NCBI RefSeq assembly: GCF_017654505.1
Contig: NC_054558.1
Coordinates: forward strand, 9,870,298 to 9,934,297
Direction of reading: 5' to 3'
Length of the DNA stretch: 64,000 nucleotides
Source: Polyodon spathula
Lineage: Eukaryota > Chordata > Actinopteri > Acipenseriformes > Polyodontidae
The notes beneath the pieces were generated by a model, which saw only the letters and a list, made by a program, of their open reading frames with translations, made no database searches and was not told where the DNA came from. Shown piece after piece: positions 49,273 through 59,652 of the stretch. The translations under genes were made by a program, and so were the position numbers. Position 1 is the first letter of the stretch; each line of letters begins with the position of its first letter.

Positions 49273-49291
49273 TGGTGTCCTGCGTGGGATT
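49273..49291 (+). promoter_or_regulatory. Primer binding site, tRNA-Leu-like
   Basis: Two bases after the 5' LTR the sequence reads TGGTGTCCTGCGTGGGATT. It agrees with the complement of a vertebrate tRNA-Leu 3' end (TGGTGTCAGGAGTGGGATT, from general knowledge) at 16 of 19 positions. This is where minus-strand DNA synthesis would begin. Confidence 0.7.
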
Positions 49292-49404
49292 TAACAGCGC
49301 CTCCAAGCGTCAGACCAGGAGAGGTTTTTTTTTTTGTGTGGGAGAGAAAAAAAAAAAAAAAAAAACGGGGCGTCTTTGGATTACAAAAAAAAAAAAAGAA
49401 AGAA

Positions 49405-51874
49405 ATGGGGAGAAGCAGGAAAGAGGATAAAGAGGTGAGGGACAGGGAGGAGGAGTGCCGCCTAAGGGCCAGACATCCCCGGCGATGTAACCAGTCCTTG
49501 CCGGGGTGCCTCCTCTGCAACCAGGACCATCTCTTTGCCAATTGTCCCTTCCGCTGCCCCTACCAGGAGGGAGAGGAGGAACTGCCGCAGGAGAGGAAGG
49601 TGAGGAGGTGGCAGAGAAGGGGAAAGGGGAAGAGGAAGGCAGAGGTCCCACCGCTGTCTCCACAGCAGCACCAGTCTCCTGCAAGGGAGGAAGAGCCGCA
49701 CCAGTCCCCTGCAAGTGAGGGAGAGCCGCACCAGTCCCCTGTATCAAGGGGAGACTACACACCGCTCCCACCTCCACCACCAGGAGACTACACGCCGCTC
49801 CTACCTCCATGGGCAGGAGCAGAGCAGCAGGAGCTGCCTCTGCCTCCGCCACCTCCACCGGCAGGAGCAGAGCAGCAGGAGCTGCCTCTGCCTCCGCCAC
49901 CTCCACCGGCAGGAGCAGAGCAGCAGGAGCTGCCTCTGCCTCCGCCACCTCCACCGGCAGGCGCAGAGCAGCAGGAGCTGCCTCTGCCTCAACCACCTCC
50001 ACCGGCAGGCGCAGAGCAGCAGGAGCTGCCTCTGCCTCCGCCACCTCCACCGGCAGGGGGAGAGCAGCAGGAGCTGCCTCTGCCTCCGCCACCTCCACCG
50101 GCAGGGGGAGAGCAGCAGGAGCTGCCTCTGCCTCCGCCACCTCCACCGGCAGGAGGAGAGCAGCAGGAGCTGCCTCTGCCTCCGCCACCTCCACCGGCAG
50201 GAGCAGAGCAGCAGAGGCTGCCTCTGCCTCCGCCACTTCCACCAGCAGAGGGTGAATGCCTGCTGGGTCCCTGTCCACCAGCAGAGGGTGAATGCCTGCT
50301 GGGTCCCTGTCCACCAGCAGAGGGTGAATGCCTGCTGGTCTTTCAGAGGGTGAATGCCTGCTGCTGGTATCCTGCTTCCCCCACCAGCAGAGGGTGAATG
50401 CCTGCTGGTATCACTTCCCCCACCAGCAGAGGATGAATGCCTGCTGGAGCTTCCTCTGCCTCTGCCACCTCCATCAGGGGGAGAGGAGCAGGAGCTGCCT
50501 CTCCCTGCACCAGAAGGGCCAGGACTAGATGCTGGCGGTCCTCAGCAGCCCTTGCATAGGCTGCTGAGGGAAGCACGGGGAAGAACCTCCCGGCTGCAGT
50601 GGCCGAAAAGAGGGCCAACACCCGCACCCCAGCTTGTCCTGACTGCCTGCCTCGCTTCGCCCAGGGATGCCAGCCTCGCTTCGCCCAGGGATGCCAGCCT
50701 CGCTTCGCCCAAGGATGCCAGCCTCGCTTCGCCCAAGGATGCCAGCCTCGCTTCGCCCAAGGATGCCAGCCTCGCTTCGCCCAAGGATGCCAGCCTCGCT
50801 TCGCCCAAGGATGCCTCTGCATCGCCTGGGGTTGCCCGCCGCTCTGCATCGCCTGGGGTTGCCCGCCGCTCTGCATCGCCTGGGGTTGCCCGCCGCTCTG
50901 CATCGCCTGGGGTTGCCCGCCGCTCTGCATCGCCTGGGGTTGCCCGCCGCTCTGCATCGCCTGGGGTTGCCCGCCGCTCTGCATCGCCTGGGGTTGCCCG
51001 CCGCTCCGCATCACAGCCGGAAGTACTGTGGCCGGAACCCCACGAAGGGGAGCTGCCGGCCACGAAGAAGGGGGAGGAGGTCTGGAGACCACCAACCCCA
51101 GCAGCAGTTTCGCTGCCGGAGGAGGGGGAGGAGGTCTGGAGACCGCCAACCCCAGCAGCAGTTTCGCTGCCGGAGGAGGGGGAGGAGGTCTGGAGACCGC
51201 CAACCCCAGCAGCAGTTTCGCTGCCAGAGGAGGGGGAGGAGGTCTGGAGACCGCCAACCCCAGCAGCAGTTTCGCTGCCAGAGGAGGGGGAGGAGGTCTG
51301 GAGACCGCCAACCCCAGCAGCAGTTTCGCTGCCAGAGGAGGGGGAGGAGGTCTGGAGACCGCCAACCCCAGCAGCAGTTTCGCTGCCAGAGGAGGGGGAG
51401 GAGGTCTGGAGACCGCCAACCCCAGCAGCAGTTTCGCTGCCAGAGGAGGGGGAGGAGGTCTGGAGACCGCCAACCCCAGCAGCAGTTTCGCTGCCGGAGG
51501 AGGTCTGGAGACCGCCAACCCCAGCAGCAGTTTCGCTGCCGGAGGAGGGGGAGGAGGTCTGGAGACCGCCAACCCCAGCAGCAGTTTCTCTGCCGGAGAT
51601 CGTGGGGGAGGTCCGGAGACCTGCTCCCTCTGCAGTTTCTTCCCTGCAGGAAGAACGGTGGTTGAAGCCCCACCAAGGGGAGCTGCCGGCGCCGAAGGAG
51701 GGGGAAGGTCAGGAGACCACACCCCAAGCAGCCTTTCCGCTGCTAGGACTACCCTGGCAGGAGAATGCTACCCTGCTGACAGCATTACGACCTGTGGGCC
51801 CCTGGAAGCCTCTGGTCCTGGCCAAGGACTTTGGGCGGGACTTTTGGGCTTTTAAGGGGGGAGGTGGCCATTGA
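49405..51874 (+). pseudogene. Gag-like ORF with zinc knuckle and five tandem codon arrays
   Basis: The first plausible ATG is at 49405 (GAAATGG context); sequence upstream is LTR and poly(A) leader. The head is basic and has GCLLCNQDHLFANCP, a CCHC-like knuckle with one residue fewer than the usual spacing. After that the protein consists of tandem arrays, in order: 16 residues (AGAEQQELPLPPPPPP, about 9 copies, 49813-50245), 12 residues (PPAEGECLLGPC type, 50245-50450), 8 residues (ASLASPKD, about 7 copies, 50647-50815), 9 residues (SASPGVARR, about 7 copies, 50815-51010) and 18 residues (EEVWRPPTPAAVSLPEEG, about 10 copies, 51066-51600). The frame changes once between about 50335 and 50355, within the second array, so this copy is broken; the downstream frame ends at 51874 with FGRDFWAFKGGGGH. 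No known enzyme domain is present. Confidence 0.8.
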
Positions 51875-51892
51875 GGCCATGTGTGCTTTGCA

Positions 51893-51906
51893 CAGGAGGG
51901 GGTATA
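51893..51906 (+). promoter_or_regulatory. Polypurine tract before the 3' LTR
   Basis: AGGAGGGGG followed by TATA immediately precedes the LTR TG, the usual place for the plus-strand primer. A second G-rich run (AAGGGGGGAGG, about 51855) lies 40 bp upstream. Confidence 0.7.
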
Positions 51907-52533
51907 TGTAACAAAGTGCCCGCCCCTGTGTATTATCTGTTATGTGTTGCGTGTGGTGTGTTTTTAAATGTTGGTGTATAGACATTGGTACACGGGATAT
52001 AAACGGGTCTGTGTAACACGAGTGTTTAAAAATGTATATGTGTATTTAGGCACGAGGATTGCACAGCACTTCACGTGCAAGTAAAATGTAATAATATGTG
52101 AGCACGGGGAATTGCACTTTATTAATTCACGTGCTGGGATTCAAGTGAATAATTAATTGGTAATTGAATCCCAGCACAATAGTATATATAGATGCACGTT
52201 GTCACATACTGGGGTTGGGTGTTCGGTGAGCGGAGAACGGGATTGGAGACGGAGGAAATAAGTAAAGTAATAATAATAACAAAGTATCTGCTCACCGTGT
52301 TTGTCAGTGTCTGTCCGTGCACCGTTTTGTTAAGTTTAGTCTGTTTTTGTTTGTCTATTTATTTTGGCGTAGAGTGCCGTGTCCTGTGTTTTTCGTGTTT
52401 GTTAAACCTTTTATTTTGTATTAAACCGGCGCCAACAGGCGTCTTCATCATTTCATTTCATCCGTCCTGTGTTTTGTGTATTGCATTACTTTTCCTGGTT
52501 CTGACGCCGCCCACTTCGGCCGTCTCTGTGACA
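51907..52533 (+). repeat. 3' LTR of the non-autonomous element
   Basis: Partner of the 5' LTR, with small indels in T, A and AAT runs and scattered substitutions. Confidence 0.95.
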
Positions 52534-52740
52534 ACCTCTCACTCACTTTCTCGTTGAACTATCTCCTCTCCTCCCTCCCCTCTGTCTACCCCCACTGTCC
52601 TGTTAGATGATTTCAATATCCATCTCTCCAACCCCACCCACTCTGCCGGATTCCTTCCTCTCCTTCACTCCTTCAACTTCTCTCTCACTCTATCACCTAC
52701 TACACACAGAGCTGGCCGCCAACTGGGCCTCAACTTCTGC
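52534..52740 (+). mobile_element. L2-type LINE endonuclease region, part 2
   Basis: Continues the L2 ORF after the LTR element. Translation includes LLDDFNIHLSNPTHSAGFLP and LLHSFNFSLTLSPTTHRAG, the metal-binding (G/D)DFNIH block of APE-type endonucleases. The first residue of the usual GDFN motif is changed. The homology ends where a CTGTGTTG repeat begins. Confidence 0.8.
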
Positions 52741-52815
52741 TGTGTTGCTGTGTTGCTGCACTGCTGTGTTGCTGTATCACTGTGCTTCTGCATTGCTGTG
52801 CTGCTGTGTGGCTGT
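52735..52815. repeat. Degenerate (TGTGTTGC)n-type repeat
   Basis: Repeated CTGTGTTGCTG and variants over about 80 bp, likely replication slippage at the L2 fragment edge. Confidence 0.75.
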
Positions 52816-53088
52816 GCTGTGTAATGTCTGTGAGTTTTGTGTAGACCTTTTGTTTTGGGCCTTGTGATTTTTGTTTGTTAATGTGCTTGTTTAGTGTTTG
52901 TATCTGTGTTATTAAATATGCGTGATAGCGCTTCATTGCAGCTACTTGCTTCTGAGTCTCTCTTGGTACCCGTTACCCCATTATGCCATCACAGTCGTGC
53001 ATGAGAGAGTGTAGCAGGGCAGCAGGAGAGAGCCCTGCACATTATTAAAAAGGGGGCAACACAAAGCCCTGCTATAAAAATGTTTTTA
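52816..53088. other. Unannotated, possibly an LTR end
   Basis: ATTAAA (about 52911) is followed by a tail of about 85 bp ending in ATGCCATCACA (about 52993), which resembles an LTR polyadenylation-to-end segment. No start, partner or target duplication was found. Confidence 0.25.
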
Positions 53089-54263
53089 TATAAGAACATA
53101 AGAACATAAGAAAGTTTACAAACGAGAGGAGGCCATTCGGCCCATCTTGCTCGTTTGGTTGTTAGTAGCTTATTGATCCCAGAATCTCATCAAGCAACTT
53201 CTTGAAGGATCCCAGGGTGTCAGCTTCAACAATATTACTGGGGAGTTGATTCCAGACCCTCACAATTCTCTGTGTGAAAAAGTGCCTCCTATTTTCTGTT
53301 CTGAATGCCCCTTTGTCTAATCTCCATTTGTGATCCCTGGTCCTTGTTTCTTTATTCAGGCTGAAAAAGTCCCTTGGGTTGACACTGTCAATACCTTTTA
53401 GAATTTTGAATGCTTGAATTAGGTCGCCACGTAGTCTTCTTTGTTCAAGACTGAACAGATTCAATTCTTTTAGCCTGTCTGCATATGACATGCCTTTTAA
53501 GCCCGGAATAATTCTGGTTGCTCTTCTTTGCACTCTTTCTAGAGCAGCAATATCTTTTTTATAGCAAGGTGACCAGAACTGCTCACAATATTCAAGATGA
53601 GGTCTTACTAGTGCATTGTACAGTTTTAACATTACTTCCCTTGATTTAAATTCAACACTTTTCACAATGTATCTGAGCACAATGTACCAGAATCTAAATC
53701 ATTAATGTAGATTAGGAATAGCAGAGGACCTAATACTAATCCCTGTGGTACACCGCTGGTTACCACACTCCATTCTGAGGTTTTTCCTCTAATCAGTACT
53801 TTCTGTTTTCTACATGTTAACCACTCCCTAATCCATGTACATGTGTTTCCTTGAATTCCAACTGCGTTCAGTTTGAGAATTAATCTTTTGTGCGGGACTT
53901 TGTCAAAAGCTTTCTGGAAATCCAAATAAACCATGTCATATGCTTTGCAATTATCCATTATCGATGTTGCATCCTCAAAAAAATCAAGCAAGTTAGTTAG
54001 ACACAATCTCCCTTTCCTAAAACCATGTTGACTGTCTCCCAGGACCCTGTTACCATAAAGGTAATTTTCCATTTTGGATCTTATTATAGTTTCCATAAGT
54101 TTGCATATAATAGAAGTCAGGCTTTCTGGTCTGTAGTTACCTGGTTCAGTTTTGTTTCCCTTTTTGTGGATCGGTATTACGTTTGCAATTTTCCAGTCTG
54201 TCGGTACCACCCCTGTGTCAAGAGACTGCTGCATGATCTTGGTTAGTGGTTTGTAAATTACTT
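53089..54263 (-). mobile_element. CR1-type LINE, copy G
   Basis: The 3' end is complete, with TTCTTATG tail units and the GGCCGAATGGCCTCCTCTCG block. The ORF2 C-terminus is read in frame (NALVRPHLEYCEQFWSP through DEILGSISY, 53680-53162). Near 53680 about 400 bp including FADD are deleted, and the frame then continues through [16 protein letters not shown] and QHGFRKGR to about 54234. The element is 5'-truncated at 54263 in the middle of the reverse transcriptase, where an LTR-like segment begins. Confidence 0.95.
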
Positions 54264-54266
54264 ATA

Positions 54267-54833
54267 TGTGGAGGATGAGCGAGGTGCCGTCTGCCACGTT
54301 ATTGTTTTGTTTTGATTTTGTATTTATTTAAGAATGGGGTACTCCCCGCCCCTGTGCATATTTTGTATTTACTTTTTGATTTATGATTTAGTGTATTTGT
54401 ATATGAGGCGAAGCGTTTGTTTTTGTGTATTTAAATGTGTTCTGGCATGGGCGAGGTTGGCAGGTCGTCCTCTGTCAGTAGTTAAAAAACTTGTGCAGAA
54501 GGTGACCACCTGCATAAAACCCTGCAGTTTTCCCTGCTTGAGGTGGGGGTTTAGAGGAGGAACGGGAGTGCGAGAGGAGAGAGCAATTTAAAATAAAACA
54601 AACGTATAGGATCAGTGAAGGCGATTCCCCAGCCTGACCTGTGTTTTTGTGTTTGTGATTTTGTTTTTGTTGATCTTTTTGTTTTGCTCTGTGAGCAGGG
54701 TTTTCTCTTTAAATATTTATTTTATTTTTGTTATTTAAAATAAACCGGCATAAGCACCATTTCCACCATATCTGCAGTGCCTGTGTTTCTTCCTGCATTC
54801 TGTCCTGATGTCACCACATGCCATCCTGACACA
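54267..54833 (+). mobile_element. Candidate solo LTR
   Basis: Starts TGTGGAGGATGAGC and ends CATCCTGACACA. It has CCCCGCCCCTGTGCATATTT near 54335, similar to the CGCCCCTGTGTATT of the LTRs at 48646 and 14029, and AATAAA (about 54740) followed by a tail of about 90 bp. No target duplication is seen because the left edge abuts CR1 copy G, which may have inserted there. The layout fits an LTR of a related family. Confidence 0.5.
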
Positions 54834-56271
54834 GGGAGTTTAAAGTTTCTCAGACAACACCAAAGCATATAAAACATATGAAGGGATCATATGTTTAGCC
54901 CAAGGTCACAGTCATTAAAAAAGAAAGCGCATGCTCTCTTGAGGTAACCTACCCTGCACAATAGATTAACTTTTTTCCTAATTGAATATCTGGGCTGCTG
55001 GGAAAGTTTGAAGACGGCCAAGGATTTCATTAAAATGAAAATGTTCTCATTTCTCCTCTTGTGAGAGGTATTACTCATGTTGTCAGCTTGCCTCTGTTGC
55101 TGGGTGCTGTTGCTTAGTGTAAATTGCTGTGAAATATGAAGTTGTAATAACATTTATTTCATCCCCATCAAGTGCCACATTATTCTTCCCACAGCCTGTT
55201 TCAAAGGTTCCATTCCAGTGACTCATTCATTCCTGTCCCCCCCATCGTCTCCCCTCGCTCCTGAGACAGTACCTGCTCTCAGACTATTTGTGTTTATTTT
55301 TATTGTGCCTAGGAGGTGATGGTTGACTTTTTTCAATTGACAGTGAGCAATGTGAGAGATGACTGTTTACCCTAATGTGATACTACAAACGTCTGGATAC
55401 AATGGCTGTCTATCTACTGACAACAGCAAAAGAAAAATACATTGACTGTTTTAAAACTGCTTTGCTGAGTGGTCAATAATAGAGGAAATGGCTGTCATAA
55501 CTGTGCATTTCTAATTTTGTCACAGCAACAAAGTACGAGACAAAATCATTATAAACTATAGCACATTACCCTTACTATCCAAAATGCTAATATACTCATA
55601 TTGTCCACTAAGCGCAGGACCTGGAGTCCTCAACACCCAACTATAGAAGATAACTTCATCTTTCAGGGATCTTGGCTGACCTTAAAACCACAATGAAGTT
55701 ACATTCACTAACTACTGTGGCTATGCCGTCCTCACCTTAAAAATCCTTATGAAAGTTTACCACACTATGTGGTAAGGTTTCTAAAGTGTTGTGGCTGTCA
55801 CAAACTAGTTGCAAACGAGTCGGAAGTCTTGGGTGAAATGTACTAGACAGGCGCAATACTATTTGCAACTTTTTAGAGAATGCTTTCCGGCTGCAGTCTC
55901 TGGTTGTGGTTCAAGCGTAGATGAATATGTAATTATGGGCATTCCTGCAAAAATTCGAAAATAGGGGGTGAAGATAATGGAAATGAGGGTTCTCAAACAT
56001 TATAACGACATGTATGAAAGCTGCAGACAATTGTGACACTTACAATGCATGTGCTCAATGCATTTTTTAGGCGAATAGGCAAATATTTTTTCCTAAAAGC
56101 AGGGTGTACTTACAAGCCTTGAAAACAAATTTTTATGCCATTTCTGGTTTCCCCAACAAGTTGCTGGTCCCTTGAAATTCGTATTACTGAGAACTGACTG
56201 TCCTCCTGTAGGTATGGTAACTTGTCAGTGCGGCACCGTGATCTATTTTGTGTTCATTGTCTAGGTTGCCC

Positions 56272-56275
<4 letters not shown>
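54834..56275. other. Unannotated sequence
   Basis: No supported gene or repeat. Confidence 0.4.

Positions 56276-56334
<59 letters not shown>
56276..56334. repeat. (AAT)n microsatellite
   Basis: About 19 AAT units. Confidence 0.96.
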
Positions 56335-56339
<5 letters not shown>

Positions 56340-56640
56340 GTATATTTTTTTATAATGTAATGTGTAGCCTACCCAAAACACAATAGTGTTATTTCACTGT
56401 AATGATTTATACATTTAAAATACATTGAGCAATATAAATGTATGTGTGTGCGATTTTTTATTTTTATTTTTTAAACGTGACACCTCCTAATGTTAAGCAA
56501 ACATATCTGGTTTAGCGCGGGGCTACTGCTGATTACTGATATACTACTGATGATTAGGAAAAGCTATTTGATAGAAACATATTTTTTATTTGGTGCGAAG
56601 GTGGGGACCCCACTACAGATTCAGATGGGATTAAACTGCC

Positions 56641-56645
<5 letters not shown>

Positions 56646-56705
<60 letters not shown>
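56646..56705. repeat. (AT)n microsatellite
   Basis: About 30 AT units. Such tracts are prone to cruciform formation and assembly error. Confidence 0.97.
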
Positions 56706-56708
<3 letters not shown>

Positions 56709-56734
56709 TAATAAAATAGGTACAATAAATTATT

Positions 56735-56905
56735 TGCACTGTATTTTTCCATTATATTTTTGCACTATTTTCACATTGTATTTTCACACTGTATTTTTGC
56801 ACTCTATTCTTGCACTGTATTCTTGCATTGTATTCTTGGACTATATTTTTGCACTGTATTCTTGCACTGTATTTTTGTATTGTATTTTTGCACTGTATTT
56901 TTGAT
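56735..56905. repeat. Minisatellite, 14-16 bp unit
   Basis: About 11 degenerate copies of TTGCACTGTATTTT or TTGCACTGTATTC. Confidence 0.88.
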
Positions 56906-57759
56906 CATTTGATGACTGTATGCTTGAGCATACCTTGATATTCTTTACAATGCTTACCAATGCTTTACCATGTTTTTCATTAGGCTTTATTACACATTGC
57001 TATACATTTCCAATGGTAAACTTCTATGAGGAGAATTCCATGACGTGATGCTGTAGGTCTTGGCTTGGCAGTCTTTCATTGCTGCATGGCTGCGCAACCA
57101 CATAGGACTGTATTCTCTTCAATACCTCCCATGTTCTCTGGTCTACTTGATTTAAGCAAATTAAATGCTGTTTAAAATGCCATCACATTGTAGAGGTGTG
57201 CTTTAAAGCTTGCAAGAGGCTGAGCAGACCCAGCCATATGCCTCCTGATGAAATTATTTTTCCACTTCACTGCACTTAACACAGAAGCCCTTTTTTCCCT
57301 CTGAATCCTTTATTTACCTAAATGACACCTTGAATATAAAACAATAATGAAAAGATGTAATTGGCAGTCTTTTATTGCACACTGAAAACAAATTGTTTAT
57401 GAATGATAAACATTTGCACTGTCCACGGGAACAAACAGCATTGCTTACAAAAGGCAATGGGAGAAGGATGCATCGGAAATCAATCTGAGGAATTTAACAG
57501 AAAAATTGACAGGGGAATTTATTCTTTCCAAACCTGCTGTGAATTCATTTAGTTCCACCATCTGGTTAGTGCTGGGAGGTTGCTATAATTATTCGTAATT
57601 ATTTCTTTTTTTATTCTTCTTTTTCCTCTTCTTCTGTTCTTCCCATGAGTAAAGCTTAATGGCTTGTGTAGAAATGAATTGTTTATCCCTGGAACTGCTG
57701 AAAACACTCATCCCTGTCGATACATGCTTCTACTCTGCTATCTAGATAAAGAACGTGAT
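56906..57759. other. Unannotated sequence
   Basis: No supported gene. The last five bases (GTGAT, 57755-57759) are the left target duplication of the Gypsy element. Confidence 0.45.
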
Positions 57760-58024
57760 TGTGAGGCGAGAGTGTATTAATGGAATGTCCAGACAGTAAT
57801 TTATGTGTAAAGAAATAAATTGATTTATTATTATTTCCTCTACACAAATAAAACAAATAACAAGAAAACAAAACGGCATGAGGGAGGGGGTGCTGGAGCC
57901 TCCCCTCATAAAGATAACTTTTGTCATGGTCACGAGATCTTGGTAAGGGAAGTTCCGAGTTGGTTTGATGCCTTCTACTGTTGGGAGGCTGAATCACAGA
58001 CTGAAACCCCTTTGACTCATCACA
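57760..58024 (-). repeat. 3' LTR of the Gypsy element, with internal deletion
   Basis: Matches both ends of the 62235-62814 LTR. About 315 bp are missing after GGGGTGCTGGAG (about 57897); the match resumes at CCCCTCATAAAGATAAC. Confidence 0.93.
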
Positions 58025-58040
58025 TATCCCACCCCTGAGA
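58025..58040 (-). promoter_or_regulatory. Polypurine tract
   Basis: On the minus strand AGGGGTGGGATA directly precedes the 3' LTR. The junction resembles the AGGAGGGGGTATA of the element at 48646. Confidence 0.65.
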
Positions 58041-58089
58041 GTGGAGCCGAAGGAACACTCGGAAACCGCTAACTCTTCCTTTTTCCCTC

Positions 58090-58607
58090 CCTCCAGGGAA
58101 AAAAAAATCAGCATTTTGATGTAACTTACCCGCACGATGCCTTATTTGAAAGGCGAAGGGTTGGAGCGCCTTCATCGTGTCTAACCACTTTAAAGAAGCG
58201 TGATCTGTGATGAGTACAAAGGGTCATTCCAGAAGATAGGCATTCTTTCTCCACTACCGAATACCTCTGTTCTCTGGGCAGTAACTTGCGACTGATGTAT
58301 AATATCGGGTGTTCTATACCATCTCTCTCCTGGGACAGAACCGCCCCCAGACCAGTCTGTGATGCACTGTCTGCAAGATGAACTCTCGGCTTGCTAATTC
58401 TGGGGTCTGACTCAAATTAGTTTTAATAGATTCAAAGGCCATCTGACACTCTGCACTCCACTTAATTTTATTTGGAGCGTTCTTTTTAGTGAGATCAGTG
58501 AGAGGGGTTGCTATAGTGGAAAAGTGTGGAATAAAGCAGCGGTAATAACCAGCCAACCCTAACAGTGATCTCACCTGGGTTTTCGTGGTAGGTACCAGTG
58601 AATCCAA
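58090..58607 (-). pseudogene. Gypsy RNase H domain, degenerate
   Basis: Begins after the reverse transcriptase connection block (SLLGLAGYYRCFIPHFSTIA, KKNAPNKIKWSAECQMAFES). The RNase H part reads HPILYISRKLLPREQRYSVV then EKEC in one frame. After a deletion of some tens of bases a DHASLKWLDT-like segment follows in another frame. It runs nearly to the 3' LTR. RNase H would remove the RNA template during reverse transcription; this copy cannot. Confidence 0.87.
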
Positions 58608-59652
58608 TCCAATCCTGGACTTTTGAAACCAGTGGTTTCACTCTACCCTTACCCATTATGAAACCTAAATATTTAGTTTCTTCTTTTCCAATAGCACACT
58701 TTGCCATGTTCACTGTGAGCCCCGCCTTCCTCAGAGACTGTAAGACGGCTTCTAATCTATTCAAATCTTCTCTCCAGGAAGAACTATAAATGACTACATC
58801 ATCGATATATGCAGCTGTGTACTCTCGATGAGGTTGTAATACCCTGCCCATTAGTCTCTGAAAAGTAGCAGGGGCTCCATGAAATCCGAATGGCATAGTA
58901 CAAAATTGAAAAAGACCCTCTGGGGTTTAAAATGTAATTTTCTCACGAGAGGCTTTCGTTAATGTAATCTGCCAATATCCTTTCATCAGATCCAGAGTTG
59001 AAATAAACCGAGCTTGCCCCAGCTTGTCTAAGAGTTCATTTACTCGAGGCATGGGCTATGCATCAAACTTGGAGATAGCATTCACCCTCCTAAAATCGAT
59101 ACATAATCGTAGTGACCCATCTGGCTTGTCTATTGGTACAATTGGGCTACACCACTCGCTTCGGGAAGGTTCAATTACTCCAAGTTTCAACATACACTCC
59201 ACCTCCCTCCGAACATAATCTCTCCGACTCTCTGGAATGCGATACGGTCTCTGTCTAACTCTTAGACCCGACGGAGTGATAATAGCATGTTCGATCAAAT
59301 GCGTTCTTCCAGGCACGTTAGAAAACACATCACTGAACATATTAATTAGATTGCTTACCTCTTCACGCTGATCAGGAGTTAATTGTTCCCCCATAGGGAC
59401 CTCAATTGCTGACTCTGGCTCAATTGAGGGTACAAAGTCCTCTCCCTCCTGTGCAGGAGATATAAAATGGATTTCCCATTCTTTCCACGGATCCTTGACC
59501 CTGCCATTTAGCAAACAACTTAGATTCCGATGAGGGCAGCAATAACAACACTTTGTCTCCAGGTCGAAAATTCCTAATTCTTGCCTTTTTATTGTAGCTT
59601 TGTTGCTGCTTCTGCTGTGCCGCTTTAAGATTGTCATGTGCCAATCGACCAA
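58495..59652 (-). pseudogene. Gypsy reverse transcriptase, degenerate
   Basis: The N-terminal part (59652-59056) carries SNVPGRTHLIEHAIITPSGL, RQRPYRIPESRRDYVRREVE and KPDGSLRLCIDFRRVN, the typical start of a Gypsy reverse transcriptase. A stop codon lies at 59056-59058 and a second at 58927-58929. The C-terminal part from 58896 contains MPFGFHGAPATFQRLM, the catalytic AYIDDVVIYS and KYLGFIMGKGRVKP. The gene lies downstream of integrase on the coding strand. Confidence 0.93.

Larger units (their letters stand above)
48646..52533 (+). mobile_element. Non-autonomous LTR retrotransposon (3.9 kb)
   Basis: Two LTRs (48646-49270, 625 bp; 51907-52533, 627 bp) flank a 2.6-kb interior. The LTRs start TGTAACA and end CTCTGTGACA. 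By eye they differ at roughly 15 positions, about 2-3 percent. The element is flanked by the direct repeat ACCTC (48641-48645 and 52534-52538), a perfect 5-bp target duplication. There is no protease, integrase or reverse transcriptase, only one gag-like, low-complexity ORF, so it must be moved by enzymes from another element. It inserted into an L2 LINE. Confidence 0.96.

Noticed and set aside
49310..51855. Minus-strand and third-frame open frames of 173-459 codons in the 49-52 kb region
   Set aside because: GC-rich, codon-phased repeats keep all frames open. Only the plus-strand frame has a plausible start, the zinc knuckle and the position of an LTR-element ORF.
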